Origin: Xestospongia bergquistia
Lineage: Eukaryota > Porifera > Demospongiae > Haplosclerida > Petrosiidae
Assembly (NCBI GenBank): GCA_963965975.1
Contig: OZ014415.1
Coordinates: forward strand, 8,099,057-8,163,056
Direction of reading: 5' to 3'
DNA: 64,000 bases
The notes beneath the pieces were generated by a model. The model did not search any database and was not told where the DNA came from. It saw only the letters and a program-made list of their open reading frames with translations. A program made the translations under genes and the position numbers. Below, one piece after another: positions 38,007-48,325 of this stretch. Within the stretch, counting starts at the first letter, position 1, and each line of letters opens with the position of its first letter.

Positions 38007-39329
38007 TTATAACTTAAAGAGGTAATCTATATCTTTTATATATATATAAGGTACTATAACTTTAAACTTGAGACAATTATCTTTTAAATATTGACAACTA
38101 TCAACATCATTAAAGCCTAGTTGGTCAAATTTCATATATTTACTCGGAGTTGGTAGATATCTCCCTTGTTTTCCACTAGTAACTCTTTTCCCTTGCTCTT
38201 TGTCTTTATAATCAAAGACATAATCATAATGATTATGATCACCTAATTGGTTGAGGAGTTGTACAATAACTTTCCCTTTAAATGGCCACTGAAGATCATC
38301 ATCATAAGGACCTGCCAACATGTAGGAATCAATACGTAGTGATGTTTTGCTATCCTCACATTGGAGATCAACTTCAAAGCACATCTTGTATCCATTGACA
38401 TGAGTAAAATATGGAGGACTAAACCATCGGACTTTGTTATCCTTCTTGTGTTCAAACTCTGTCATTGTAATAACATCACAAACTTTGTTATATATCTTAC
38501 TAAGTAATATCTTATTTTCTGCTCTCAACTCACGAACTTCAGATAACAAGAGATTAATTTGTTTATCTTTCTCCATCACTACTTCATCTCTCCTTGTCAG
38601 TTGTCTGTCTTTTTCTTCTATTATCTTCTGCAAACTCTCATAGATCATTTTAGAGGAGAGAGCAGTATGGTGGATACTATTATTGGAGAGATGTTGTGCT
38701 AAATCACAACGACGAACCTTCTCTTGACATCCCACATAACTAAACTCACACTTTACCATCTCAAAGGGACACTTATCAAGATGATCTTGTAACATTCCTC
38801 GTTTCATTTTATCTCTAGAACATTCATTAGGACAGATGATAGGATACTTGTCACATACTGGATAATGTTCATTAACTATTACCTCATAGGTTGACTGGTA
38901 CTTACAATAACCACAAATAAAAGGACGTTTAGGACACTGCTTTTTATGTTTCTCTATGTACTGACGTTGGTATTGTTGACCACACCCATAAGGACAATCC
39001 TCTTGAACATGTGGACACTGTGATAAGTGGTTTTTGAGTAGACCTAGTTCCATGTCCTGACCACACCCCTCATTACACCGTATCAACAACTTGTTCAGAA
39101 TGTTTCGTTCAAAATATTTATCTAGTAACATTGTAGACTCATTATGTCGACACATTGGACATTGAGGAGTGATATCTTGTTGTTTGAGTTTATCTCCACA
39201 TTTTTTACAGATATGTTGTCCACAACAAGTAAACTGGTGTGGTTCTTCAACAATATCTAGACACAGAGGACATATGACATCATCAGGAGGAGGACTAACA
39301 AACTGATATTTATAATCTTTTGCAGCCAT
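38007..39329 (-). CDS. TRAF-family RING ligase, array copy 1
   Basis: Intronless, 440 residues, intact. Domains in order: RING (CPLCLDIVEEPHQFTCC to CPMCRH, about 20-62); two to three TRAF-type zinc fingers (about 85-225, blocks CPYGCGQQY, CPKRPFICGYC, CPNECSRDK, KCEFSYVGC); a coiled coil (about 228-285); and a divergent MATH/TRAF-C domain (about 300-435, WFSPPYFTHVNGYKMCFEV, WPFKGKVIVQLLNQLGD). TRAFs are cytosolic adaptor/E3 ligases downstream of TNF-, Toll- or IL-1-type receptors. MAAKDYKYQF is the start shared by four copies. A TATA-like TTTATATA lies at 39386-39393 and a conserved GAATTTCCTTTTAATAAC at 39363-39380. It is the first unit after UBE3C. Confidence 0.93.
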   Translation of the reverse strand: MAAKDYKYQFVSPPPDDVICPLCLDIVEEPHQFTCCGQHICKKCGDKLKQQDITPQCPMCRHNESTMLLDKYFERNILNKLLIRCNEGCGQDMELGLLKNHLSQCPHVQEDCPYGCGQQYQRQYIEKHKKQCPKRPFICGYCKYQSTYEVIVNEHYPVCDKYPIICPNECSRDKMKRGMLQDHLDKCPFEMVKCEFSYVGCQEKVRRCDLAQHLSNNSIHHTALSSKMIYESLQKIIEEKDRQLTRRDEVVMEKDKQINLLLSEVRELRAENKILLSKIYNKVCDVITMTEFEHKKDNKVRWFSPPYFTHVNGYKMCFEVDLQCEDSKTSLRIDSYMLAGPYDDDLQWPFKGKVIVQLLNQLGDHNHYDYVFDYKDKEQGKRVTSGKQGRYLPTPSKYMKFDQLGFNDVDSCQYLKDNCLKFKVIVPYIYIKDIDYLFKL

Positions 39330-39361
39330 CTTATAAGTAGGGGCAGAGCTACTTATGACTT

Positions 39362-39393
39362 GAATTTCCTTTTAATAACTAGGTCTATATAAA
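39362..39393 (-). promoter_or_regulatory. Conserved upstream element of the TRAF array
   Basis: GAATTTCCTTTTAATAAC or a close variant lies about 25-40 bp upstream of the start in copies 1, 2 (42649-42666), 4 (47246-47262), 6 (51908-51925) and 7 (61747-61765); it is not seen upstream of copies 3 and 5. On the gene strand it reads GTTATTAAAAGGAAATTC. Copy 1 adds TTTATATA just upstream. It is likely core promoter. Confidence 0.5.
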
Positions 39394-39612
39394 CTGCTGT
39401 AGTAATGTATAGAGTAACACATGTTAATAACACACAACAGTAACTGTAAGTACGTTTACAATACAATATAAAGATAGTGGGAATTAGGAGCCACTTAGAA
39501 AAAAATAAAGCAGACAATTAATTTTCTGTATCAGTGCTATTATGCTCTAATACAGTTGTGTTTAAGGAAGCAATTATACTCAAAGTAAAGTGACTATCAT
39601 GTATCTATACTG

Positions 39613-39834
39613 CAGGGGTGGAGACAGCTACTGAAAGTGGGGGGGCCAAGTGCTTAGTGAAGAATCAGATAGATGTAAATGAAAATCTTATTTTTAAAAA
39701 ATTATCTAAAAATTAAACATACTTGTATATCACACAGTCAAAAATCAAACAGTAAGGTGGCAGACACCCCCCCCCCCCACTTTCAAAAGTGGGGGGGCTC
39801 CAGCCCACCTGCCCCCCCTTGTTCTCCACCACTG
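39613..39834. mobile_element. MITE with CAGNGGTGGAG termini
   Basis: 222 bp. Inverted ends CAGGGGTGGAGACA and CAGTGGTGGAGAACA; subterminal runs of G and C pair as well. It is flanked by the direct repeat TACTG on both sides (39608-39612, 39835-39839), consistent with a target-site duplication. It belongs to the same terminal type as 3504-3658. Confidence 0.85.
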
Positions 39835-39934
39835 TACTGACTGAAAATAGTCTGCAGTGCTCTCATTTCTGTTGAAACTACTATTATACAATGTTGCTTT
39901 TTGCTTATGTGTTTATAGTTAGTCAATCAATAAG

Positions 39935-40030
39935 TAACTAATCTTGTATCACTGAATGAATTAGTTCAACATTTATTGTGTGAGGTCTTCTTAATTTTTT
40001 GAGGCTGTCTTCACTTGAGAATAACACTTA
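39935..40030 (-). pseudogene. Decayed copy of the KRI1 last exon (spacer 1)
   Basis: On the minus strand TTCATTCAGTGATACAAGAT matches the KRI1 terminal exon (coding SLSDTR) near 62275, preceded by an AATGTT block and a TCAAGTGAAGACA block. The frame is broken. Confidence 0.75.
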
Positions 40031-40369
40031 AATGATATTTTATCTTGTTCTTACAACTTAATAATGAAAAGACAAAAGATGTCAATATAAATGGATACTA
40101 TTGTACTAAAATGGTTTCATCAACTACTAGTAGAGTTATAAGGTCTACTTCTACCAATAGTCTCATAGTCTTCCATCAAAATAGCTAAATTGAAGGACAA
40201 AATGGTCAAGTGGTCTGAAGTTAAGATACAATGATTAGGACCACATGTTACTTTAATTCCAAGTTCTCTGTAACACATGGTTCAATACAAAGCAAATGTA
40301 TTATAGAGATCATTTCATCTTTCATCACAGTAATTGAATAAAACTTTAAAATGTTAAGACAAAATTAAG

Positions 40370-40545
40370 AGAGAAATTAATTTATGCTATATCATCTGGT
40401 GCTGGATTTGAGTTGAGTTGAGTTGAGGACAGTTATAAATTAATAACTACACATATTAATAGTTATATAACTATTGTGTTTAATAATATTTGACTGTAAA
40501 ATAATACTTCTTAATAAAAATAATTTATACAAACTATATATTATA
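40370..40545 (+). pseudogene. Decayed copy of the UBE3C last exon and 3' flank (spacer 1)
   Basis: TATGCTATATCATCTGGTGC (the UBE3C C-terminus) followed by the same 3' flank including ATAGTTATATAACTATTGTG, as at 37775-37940. GAGTTGAGTTGA is reiterated. Confidence 0.85.
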
Positions 40546-41221
40546 TAATTAGAACATTCACAACTTTGGATGTCAGTTATAAATTAATAATAATTATGTA
40601 ATTATAATATCTAGCAACATCTGCTTGTGTAGATCTTAGCATCAATAAATCAAACTAGACCTGGATCTGCTTGTGTAAGGAAAGAGGATTTCATAGCTCA
40701 TTATATTGACTATTAATAAAATTTACTTAACATATCAGTTTATATTTATAGAAATGTAATTCAGTTAATGAGGTACTAGAACTTTAAACTTGAGACAGTC
40801 ATCTTTTAAATATTGACAATTATCAATAATATTGTAGCCTAGTTGGTCAAATGGAAGAAATGTATTTTGAGGGAATAGATGATCTCCACGTTCTCCTCTA
40901 GTAACTCTTTTCCCTCGATCATTGTCTTTATAATTAAAGACGTAATCATAATGACGATAATTACCTAATTGATTGAGGAGTTGTACAATAACTTTCCCTT
41001 TAAATGGCCACTGAAGATGATTATCATAAGGACCTAACATCATGTGGGAATAAACACATAGCAATGTTCTACTCTCATCACATTCGAAATCTACTTCAAA
41101 GCACATTTTGTATGAGTTGTATTCATTGAAACGAATAAAATATGGAGAACTAAACCAGTGAACTCTGTTATACTTCTTTTGTCTGAACTCTGCCAGTACA
41201 TCATAAACTGGTCGTGTTGGA

Positions 41222-41300
41222 ACAGCATCACTCCTCTGGATGGGGGGATTAGAGAGAGGGGGGGGATTAGAGAGGGAGTAGGGGTTAGAGGTAGAGCGAG
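41222..41300. repeat. Low-complexity GGGGATTAGAGAG coding repeat (TRAF copy 2)
   Basis: Encodes a PPxSLSN-rich linker between coiled coil and TRAF-C domain; expanded further in copy 3 at 44045-44160. Confidence 0.7.
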
Positions 41301-41591
41301 AGAGAGAGCTACATATCGTAGTTAGTAAACTTTTATTTTCTGCCCTTAACTCACGAACTTCAGATAACAAGAGATCTAGTTTCTTATCTTTTACCTCTAA
41401 CTGTTGACCTTTATCCTGAAGCTGAGCATCTTTTTCTTGTATCTGCTTATCTTTCTGCTGCACTATTAATTTTAACTCATTGCCTTTCTTTGCTAGCTGA
41501 ATTTCCTTCTCCCGTAGTTGTCTATCTTTCGCCTGTAATTGTCTATCTTTCTCTTTTATCATCTTCTGTAAACTCTCATAGATCATTTTAG

Positions 41592-41938
41592 GAGTTAGTA
41601 CGGGTTCGCCTACTCTGATTTTAATACAATAGTACGTTTTCGCCTACGGATACCGTAATTGAAATTCTAATAAAAAAATATTTTACAAATTACAATGCAA
41701 GAGCTACTGGACCAAAAGGGACTGAAACAGTCTAAATAATGATGAAGGAGTTTAAGGTAAATGATAATTAAAGAGTGTACAATAGACCTTATGAAATTTA
41801 GTGAAGTCTTTGTGTATTTAACAACGAGATTTAATTAAATTTTTGAATGTTAAAACGTCTATTAATTAGAATTACGGTATCCGTAGGCAAACCCGTACTA
41901 TTGTACTAAAATCAGAGTAGGCGAACGCGGACGAACCC
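41592..41938. mobile_element. 347 bp MITE inserted in TRAF copy 2, with 8 bp target duplication
   Basis: Flanked by perfect direct repeats CATTTTAG (41584-41591 and 41939-41946). Long terminal inverted repeats of about 70 bp share GTTCGCCTACTCTGATTTTA, ACAATAGTACG and GCCTACGGATACCGTAATT. It has no coding capacity. An 8 bp duplication suggests hAT-type mobilisation (inference). Confidence 0.93.
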
Positions 41939-42959
41939 CATTTTAGAGGAGAGAGCAGTATGATGAATACTATTATAAGACAGATGTTTAGCTAAATCAC
42001 AAAGATGAACCTTCTCTTGACATCCCACATGACTAAACTCACACTGTACTACCTGGAAGGGACACTTATCAAGATGATCTTGTAACATTCCTCGTTCTAT
42101 CTTATCTCCAGAACATTCATTAGGACAGATGATAGGATACTTGTCACATACTGGATAATGTTCATTAACTATCACCTCATAGGTTGACTGGTACTTACAA
42201 TAACCACAAATAAAAGGACGTTTTGGACACTCCTCTTTATGTTCCTCTATATACTTACGTTGGTATTGTTGACCACACCCATAAGGACAATCCTCTTGAA
42301 CACATGGACATAGTGATAAGTGGTTTTTGAGTTGACCTAGCTCCATCTCCTCACCACACCCCTCAGTACAACATATCTCCAACTTGTTTAGAATGTTTCG
42401 CTCAAAATATTTATCAGGTGGTAATATACACTCACTATGTCGACACATTGGACATTGTGGAGTAGTATCTTGCTGTTTAAGTTTGTCTCCACACTTTTTA
42501 CAGATATGTTGACCACAACAAGTAAACTGGTGTGGTTCTTCAACTATATCTAGACACATAGGACATATGACATCATCAGGAGGAGGACAAAGGAATTGAT
42601 ACTTGTAATCTTTTGCAGCCATTTTGTATAGACTAGTATTAATAACTTGAATTCCTTTTAATAACTAGATCTATGTAAACTACTGTACTATACAGTATTA
42701 ATACATAACAGTAACTGGTCTAGTGTAGTACATGTACAATATAAGGATAATAGAGCTAGGAGCCACTTAGAAAAAAAATAAAATAGATAATTAATTTTCT
42801 ATATCAGTTCTATTATGATCTAGCATAGTTGTGTTTAAGGAAGCAATCACACTTGAAGCAAAGTAACTTTAGACCACTGCCTGCAAATAGTCTGCAGTGC
42901 ACTCATTTCTATTAAAACTATTTATTATACAATGTTGCTTTTTTAAATATCTTTATAGT

Positions 42960-43110
42960 TAGTCAATCAGTAAGTAGTTAATCTTGTATCACTGAATGGA
43001 TTAGTACAACATCTCTTGTAAGAGGTCTTATTAATTTTTTCTTCCTAGGCATTTTGATGTTTTCTGAGGTGTCTTTACTTGAGAACAATGATGATACTCA
43101 TCTTTTGTAT
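42960..43110 (-). pseudogene. Decayed copy of the KRI1 last exon (spacer 2)
   Basis: Contains ATCTTGTATCACTGAATGGA (complement of the SLSDTR codons), then TCTTGTAAGAG and TCTGAGGTGTCTTTACTTGAG, collinear with KRI1 62270-62390. Confidence 0.7.
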
Positions 43111-43136
43111 TTGTAATTTAATATTGACAAGGCACT

Positions 43137-43345
43137 TTATGAACCTCCTCAAACTAAAAATGTTCTCTGGTAAGACAATATTGAGAGAAAAATTAATATA
43201 TGCTATATCTGGAGTTGAAGACATATGTCAGTTATAAATTAATAACTACACATATTAATAGTTATATAACTATTGTGTTTAATAATATTTGACTGTAGAA
43301 TAATACTTCTTAATAAAAATAATTACTTTATACAAACTATATATT
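43137..43345 (+). pseudogene. Decayed copy of the UBE3C last exon and 3' flank (spacer 2)
   Basis: Starts further upstream than the other copies: ATGAACCTCCTCAAACTAAA and TTCTCTGGTAAGACAATATT match UBE3C codons for MNLLKLPMFSDKTI, followed by the shared 3' flank. Confidence 0.85.
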
Positions 43346-43569
43346 ATATAATTAGAACATTCACAACTTTGGATGTCAGTTATAAATTAATAATAATTAT
43401 GTAACTATAATATCTAGCAACATCTGCTTGTAAATCTTAGCATCAATAAATCAAGCCACTGGATCTGCTTGTGTAAGGAAAGAGGATTTTATAGCTCATT
43501 ATATAAACTATTAATAAATTAATTAGTTTACTTAACATATCAGTTTATATTTATAGAAATGTAATTCAG

Positions 43570-45115
43570 TTAATGAGGTACTAGAACTTTAAACTTGAGA
43601 CAGTCATCTTTTAAATATTGACAATTATCAATAACATTGTAGCCTAGTTGGTCAAATGGAAGAAATGTATTTTGAGGTAATAGATGATCTCCACGTTCTC
43701 CTCTAGTAACTCTTTTCCCTCGATCATTGTCTTTATAATTAAAGACGTAATCATAATGATGATAATCACCTAATTGGTTGAGGAGTCGTACAATAACTTT
43801 CCCTTTAAATGGCCACTGAAGAAGATTATCATAAGGACCTAGCATCATGTATGAATCAATACGTAGTGATGTTCTACTCTCATCACATTCGAAATCTACT
43901 TCAAAGCACATTTTGTATGAGCTGTATTCATTGAAACGAATAAAATATGGAGAACTAAACCAGTGAACTCTGTTATACTTCTTTTGTCTGAACTCTGTCA
44001 GTACGTCATAAACTGGTCGTGTTGGAACAGCATCACTCCTCTGGAGGGGGGGGGTTAGAGAGAGAGGGGGGATTAGAGAGGGAGTTAGAAAGGGGGAAGG
44101 GGTTAGAGAGGGAGAAGGGGTTAGAGAGGGAGTGGGGGTTAGAGGTAGAGCGAGCGAGAGAGCTACATATTGTAGTTAGTAAACTTTTATTTTCTGCCCT
44201 TAACTCACGAACTTCAGATAACAAGAGGTCTAGTTTCTTATCTTTTACCTCTAACTGTTGGCCTTTATCCTGAAGCTGAGCATCTTTTTCTTGTATCTGC
44301 TTATCTTTCTGTTGCACTATTAATTTTAACTCATTGTCTTTCTTTGCTAGCTGAATTTCCTTCTCCTTTAGTTGTCTATCTTTCTCCTGTAATTGTCTGT
44401 CTTTCTCTTTCATCATCTTCTGCAAACTCTCATAGATCATTTTAGAGGAGAGAGCAGTATGATGACTACTATTATAAGACAGATGTTTAGCTAAATCACA
44501 ACGACGAACCTTCTCTTGACATCCCATATGACTAAACTCACACTGTAATACCTGGAAGGGACACTTATCAAGATGATCTTGTAACATTCCTCGTTCTATC
44601 TTATCTCTAGAACATTCATTAGGACAGATGATAGGATACTTGTCACATGTTGGATAATGTTTGTTAACTATCACCTCATAGGTTGACTGGTACTTACAAT
44701 AACCACAAATAAAAGGACGTTTTGGACACTTCTTTTTATGTTCCTCTATGTACCGACGTTGGTATTGTTGACCACACCCCCAAGGACAATCCACTTGAAC
44801 ACATGGACACTTTGGTAGATGGTTCTTGAGTTGACCTAGTTCCATCATATGACCACACCCCTTGGTACACCATATTGGCAATTTGTTAAGAGTATTACGT
44901 TCAAAATATTTATCAGGAACAGTTACATACTCAGTATGTCGACACATTGGACAGTGTGCAGTAGTAGCTTGCTGTTTGAGTCTGTCTCCACATTTTTTAC
45001 AGATATGGTGACCACAACAAGTAAACTGTTGTGGTTCTTCAACAATATCTAGACACACAGGACATATGACATCACTGGGAGGAGGAGTAACAAACTTATA
45101 CTTGTAACTTGCCAT
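43570..45115 (-). pseudogene. TRAF-family RING ligase, array copy 3, frameshifted
   Basis: The first frame (45115-44033, 360 residues) covers RING, zinc fingers and an extended coiled coil, then a SLSNPF/SLSNPP-rich linker ending PPPPEE-stop. The second frame (about 44035-43570) resumes with RSDAVPTRPVYDVL and the whole TRAF-C domain. The break coincides with a run of nine G on the plus strand (44046-44054) where copy 2 has a shorter run, so one indel separates the frames. It could be a true inactivating indel, a hypermutable allele, or a sequencing/assembly error. The N-terminus MASYKYKFVTPPPSD differs from the other copies. Confidence 0.8.
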
Positions 45116-45286
45116 CTATACGAGCCACACCTTTGTGTCGCTTTGCACTTTACCACGCCCATAAATGTCTTGTAATAAAGACATCATTGTAATTCAATGA
45201 AAAAGACTTTTTGCTGCAATTGATCAAACTATTTCGTAAGTAAGCTTGGCCATTACAAATATATCATTAAACTTAATACTTGTCAT

Positions 45287-45535
45287 ATGATGTTTGTAAT
45301 ACATGTACATGTACTTGATGTATTGTTGTCATGTGATGTATTACATGTATTGTTGTCATGTGATGTGCTACATGTATTGTTGTCATGTGATGTACTACAT
45401 GTATTGTTGTCATGTGATGTACTACATGTATTGTTGTCATGTGATGTTTGGACGAGTCATAGGATTTGATATATCAGATGTCTTATCTGTTTAATGATAA
45501 CTTTATATGTCCTCCTGATGACATTTATAATAGAT
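45287..45535 (+). pseudogene. Copied fragment of UBE3C intron 12 with its minisatellite
   Basis: Five to six of the 27 bp units, then GATGTTTGGACGAGTCATAG and GTCTTATCTGTTTAATGATA, identical to 34910-34990 of UBE3C. So a duplication breakpoint once lay inside UBE3C intron 12, not only in its last exon. Confidence 0.9.
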
Positions 45536-45659
45536 CCACCATACCACTTACAGCTTTATGATATACATCATAACATTTTATATTACTAATGAATAAAAAA
45601 TATTTTAATACATGTTATATATATATAGTGAATGATGTACATTAGATTATCTTACTCTT

Positions 45660-45800
45660 AGTCTGACGTGTGTCAGTTATAAATTAATAACTACATGTAT
45701 TAATAGTTATATAACTATTGTGTTTAATAATATTTGACTGTAAAATAATGTTTCTTAATAAAAATTACTTGTATACAAATTATATATTGCATAATTAGAA
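45660..45800 (+). pseudogene. Copied UBE3C 3' flank (spacer 3)
   Basis: GTGTCAGTTATAAATTAATA and ATAGTTATATAACTATTGTG as in the UBE3C flank; the coding part is gone. Confidence 0.8.
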
Positions 45801-45847
45801 CATTCTTTAACATAACTTTACTGATATATCATGTCATTACTAAAAGT

Positions 45848-47212
45848 TTAATACATATTTTGTTCATATATATAAGGTATTATAACTTTAAACTTGAGAC
45901 AGTCATCTTTTAAATATTGACAGTTAATACCAGCATTATAATCTAGTTGATCAAAGAAAAGACATGTACTTTCAGTTCGTAAATAGTACCCTCGTTCTCC
46001 ATTAGTAACTCTTCTACCAGCTTGTTCTCTGTAGTCATATTTATAATCAAAAACATAATCATAATGATGATCATCACCTAACTGATTGAGGAGTTGTATG
46101 ATAACTTTCCCTTTAAATGGCCACTGAAGATGATCATCATAAGGACCTGTCATCATGTAGGAATTAATTTCTAATGTATAAGTCAAATGCACTCCAAAGC
46201 ACATCTTGTATCCTTTGATATGAGTAAAATATGGAGGACTAAACCAGTGGACTTGATTATCCCTCTTGTATTCAAACTCTGCCATTGTGATAACATCACA
46301 AACCTTGTCATATATCTTAGTAAATAATATCTTATTTTCTGCTCTCAACTCACGAACTTCAAATATCAAGAGATCAATTTTCTTATCTTTCTCCTGTAGT
46401 TGTCCATCTTTCTCCATCACTACTTTATCTCTCTTTGCCAGTTGTCTATTTTTCTCCTGTATTTGCCTGTCTTTCTCCTGTAGTTGTCTGTCTTTCTCTT
46501 CCATCATCTTTTGCAAACTCTCATAGATCATTTTAGAGGAGAGAGCAGTATGGTGGACACTATTATCAGACAGATGTTGAACTAGATCACAACGACGAAC
46601 ATTCTCGCAACATCCTACATGACTAAACTCACACTCTACTATCTGGAAGGGACACTTATCAAGATGATCTTGTAACATTCCTTGTTCTATCTCATCTCTA
46701 GAACACTCATTAGGACAGATGATAGGATACTTGTCACATATCAGATAATGTTCAATAACTATTACCTCATAGGTTGACTGGTACTTACAATAACCACAAA
46801 TAAAAGGACGTTTTGGACACTTCTCTTTATGTTCCTCTATGTACTGATGTTGGTATTGTTGACCACACCCATAAGGACAATCCTCTTGAATACATGGACA
46901 CTGTGATAAGTGGTTTTTGAGTTGACCTAATTCCACTTCCTGACCACACCTCTCGGTACACCATATTAGCAACTTGTTTAGAATGTTTCGTTCAAAATAT
47001 TTATCAGGTAGTAATATACACTCATTATGTCGACACATTGGACATTGTGGAGTAGTGGCTTGCTGTTTAAGTTTGTTTCCACATTTTCTGCAGATATGGT
47101 GACCACAACAAGTAAACTGGTGTGGTTCTTCAACAACATCTAGACACAGAGGGCATATGATATCATCAGGAGGAGGACTAACAAACTGATATTTATAATC
47201 TTTTGCAGCCAT
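45848..47212 (-). CDS. TRAF-family RING ligase, array copy 4
   Basis: Intronless, 454 residues, intact. RING (CPLCLDVVEEPHQFTCCGHHIC), TRAF zinc fingers (CTERCGQEVELGQ, CPYGCGQQYQHQ, CPNECSRDEIEQ, CEFSHVGCCENV), a coiled coil with EKDRQLQEKDRQIQEKNRQL heptads, and a TRAF-C domain (WFSPPYFTHIKGYKMCF to the end). The TRAF-C domain has a shortened strand where other copies have FECDESRT, and a YKYDYREQAGRRV insertion. It shares the MAAKDYKYQF start and the upstream TTTCCTTTTAATA element. Confidence 0.93.
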   Translation of the reverse strand: MAAKDYKYQFVSPPPDDIICPLCLDVVEEPHQFTCCGHHICRKCGNKLKQQATTPQCPMCRHNECILLPDKYFERNILNKLLIWCTERCGQEVELGQLKNHLSQCPCIQEDCPYGCGQQYQHQYIEEHKEKCPKRPFICGYCKYQSTYEVIVIEHYLICDKYPIICPNECSRDEIEQGMLQDHLDKCPFQIVECEFSHVGCCENVRRCDLVQHLSDNSVHHTALSSKMIYESLQKMMEEKDRQLQEKDRQIQEKNRQLAKRDKVVMEKDGQLQEKDKKIDLLIFEVRELRAENKILFTKIYDKVCDVITMAEFEYKRDNQVHWFSPPYFTHIKGYKMCFGVHLTYTLEINSYMMTGPYDDHLQWPFKGKVIIQLLNQLGDDHHYDYVFDYKYDYREQAGRRVTNGERGYYLRTESTCLFFDQLDYNAGINCQYLKDDCLKFKVIIPYIYEQNMY

Positions 47213-47569
47213 CTTATAAGTAGGGGCAGGGCTATTTATGACTTTAATTTCCTTTTAATAACTACATCTACTTTACTATAGAGTATTAGAATTAATAACA
47301 CATAACAGTAACTGGGGCAACTATAAGTACATGTAAAATATAAGGATAATGGAGTTAGGAGCCACTATATATGAATAAAATTATTCAGAAAATTGATTTT
47401 CCTATATCAGTGCTATTATGATCTAATACATTAAGGAACCAATTACACTCAAAGTAAAGTGACTATCAAGTATATATCTACACTGACTGAAAATAGTCTT
47501 CAGTGCTCTTATTTCTGTTAAAATTATTGTTATACAATGTTGCTTTTGTTTATGTGTGTATAGGTAAGT

Positions 47570-47650
47570 CAATCAGTAAGCAGTTAATCTTGTATCACTT
47601 TCTGAGGTGTCTTCACTTGAGAATAATAGATACTTAAATGATATTTTATC
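47570..47650 (-). pseudogene. Decayed KRI1 last-exon copy (spacer 4)
   Basis: ATCTTGTATCACT joined directly to TTCTGAGGTGTCTTCACTTG; an internal deletion removes the lysine-rich middle. The adjoining 47740-47960 is near-identical to spacer 1 at 40110-40320, showing that the two spacers are duplicates. Confidence 0.65.
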
Positions 47651-47974
47651 TTGTTCTTACAACTTAATAATGAAAAGACAAAAGATGCCAATATAAATGG
47701 TTATTTATATTTAAATATAAATAACTATTGATGGTTTCATCAACTACTAGTAGAGTTATAAGGTCTACTTCTACCAATAGTCTCATAATCTTCCATCAAA
47801 ATAGCTAAATTGAAGCAAAATGGTCAAGTGGTCTGAAGTTAAGATACAATGATTAGGACCACATGTTACTTTAATTCCAAGTTCTCTAGTGTAACTAATG
47901 GTTCAATACAAACCAAAATGTATTATAGAGATCATTCTATATCTTCATCATACTAGTACTTGAATAAAACTCAG

Positions 47975-48072
47975 AAATGTTCTCTTATAAGACAACATAA
48001 AGAGAGAAGTTAATTTATGCTATATCATCTGATGCAGGATTTGAATTGAGTTGAGGACATGTGTCAATAATA
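47975..48072 (+). pseudogene. Decayed UBE3C last-exon copy (spacer 4)
   Basis: GTTCTCTTATAAGACAACAT, TATGCTATATCATCTGATGC and GAATTGAGTTGAGGACATGT match the UBE3C C-terminal codons and stop, with substitutions. Confidence 0.85.
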
Positions 48073-48325
48073 ACTTATAATGATGTATTTGCAAAATTTT
48101 CTTTCATGATAAAAACATTTACTTGAAAATAAAATATACATGTTGAAACAACACTGACATCTAAAGATATACTAGACTAGACTACATTAATAACTAGCCA
48201 TAAAGGATACTAATACTTCATAATACAATATTATTACTTTTAAAATAGTAATTATATTAATATATAACATTTAATTAAATTATTATATGTTACAATTATT
48301 TACTTGAAAATCAAGAACTTCCTCA

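Larger units (their letters stand above)
40765..42622 (-). pseudogene. TRAF-family RING ligase, array copy 2, split by a MITE
   Basis: N-terminal half 41947-42622 (RING and TRAF zinc fingers, MAAKDYKYQF start) and C-terminal half 40765-41583 (long coiled coil with EKDRQLQ/KDKQIQEKDAQL heptads, TRAF-C domain WFSSPYFIRFNEY to the end) are in the same frame and would join seamlessly after SSKM. They are separated by the element at 41592-41938, which adds stop codons (the N-terminal part reads SSKM-GFVRVRLL-stop). No usable splice pair was seen at the edges. Each half alone looks conserved, so the insertion is recent. A truncated RING/zinc-finger protein could still be made. Confidence 0.85.

Noticed and set aside
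44019..44273. Plus-strand frame rich in Gly-Leu-Glu-Arg
   Set aside because: Antisense of the low-complexity SLSNPP linker of TRAF copy 3.
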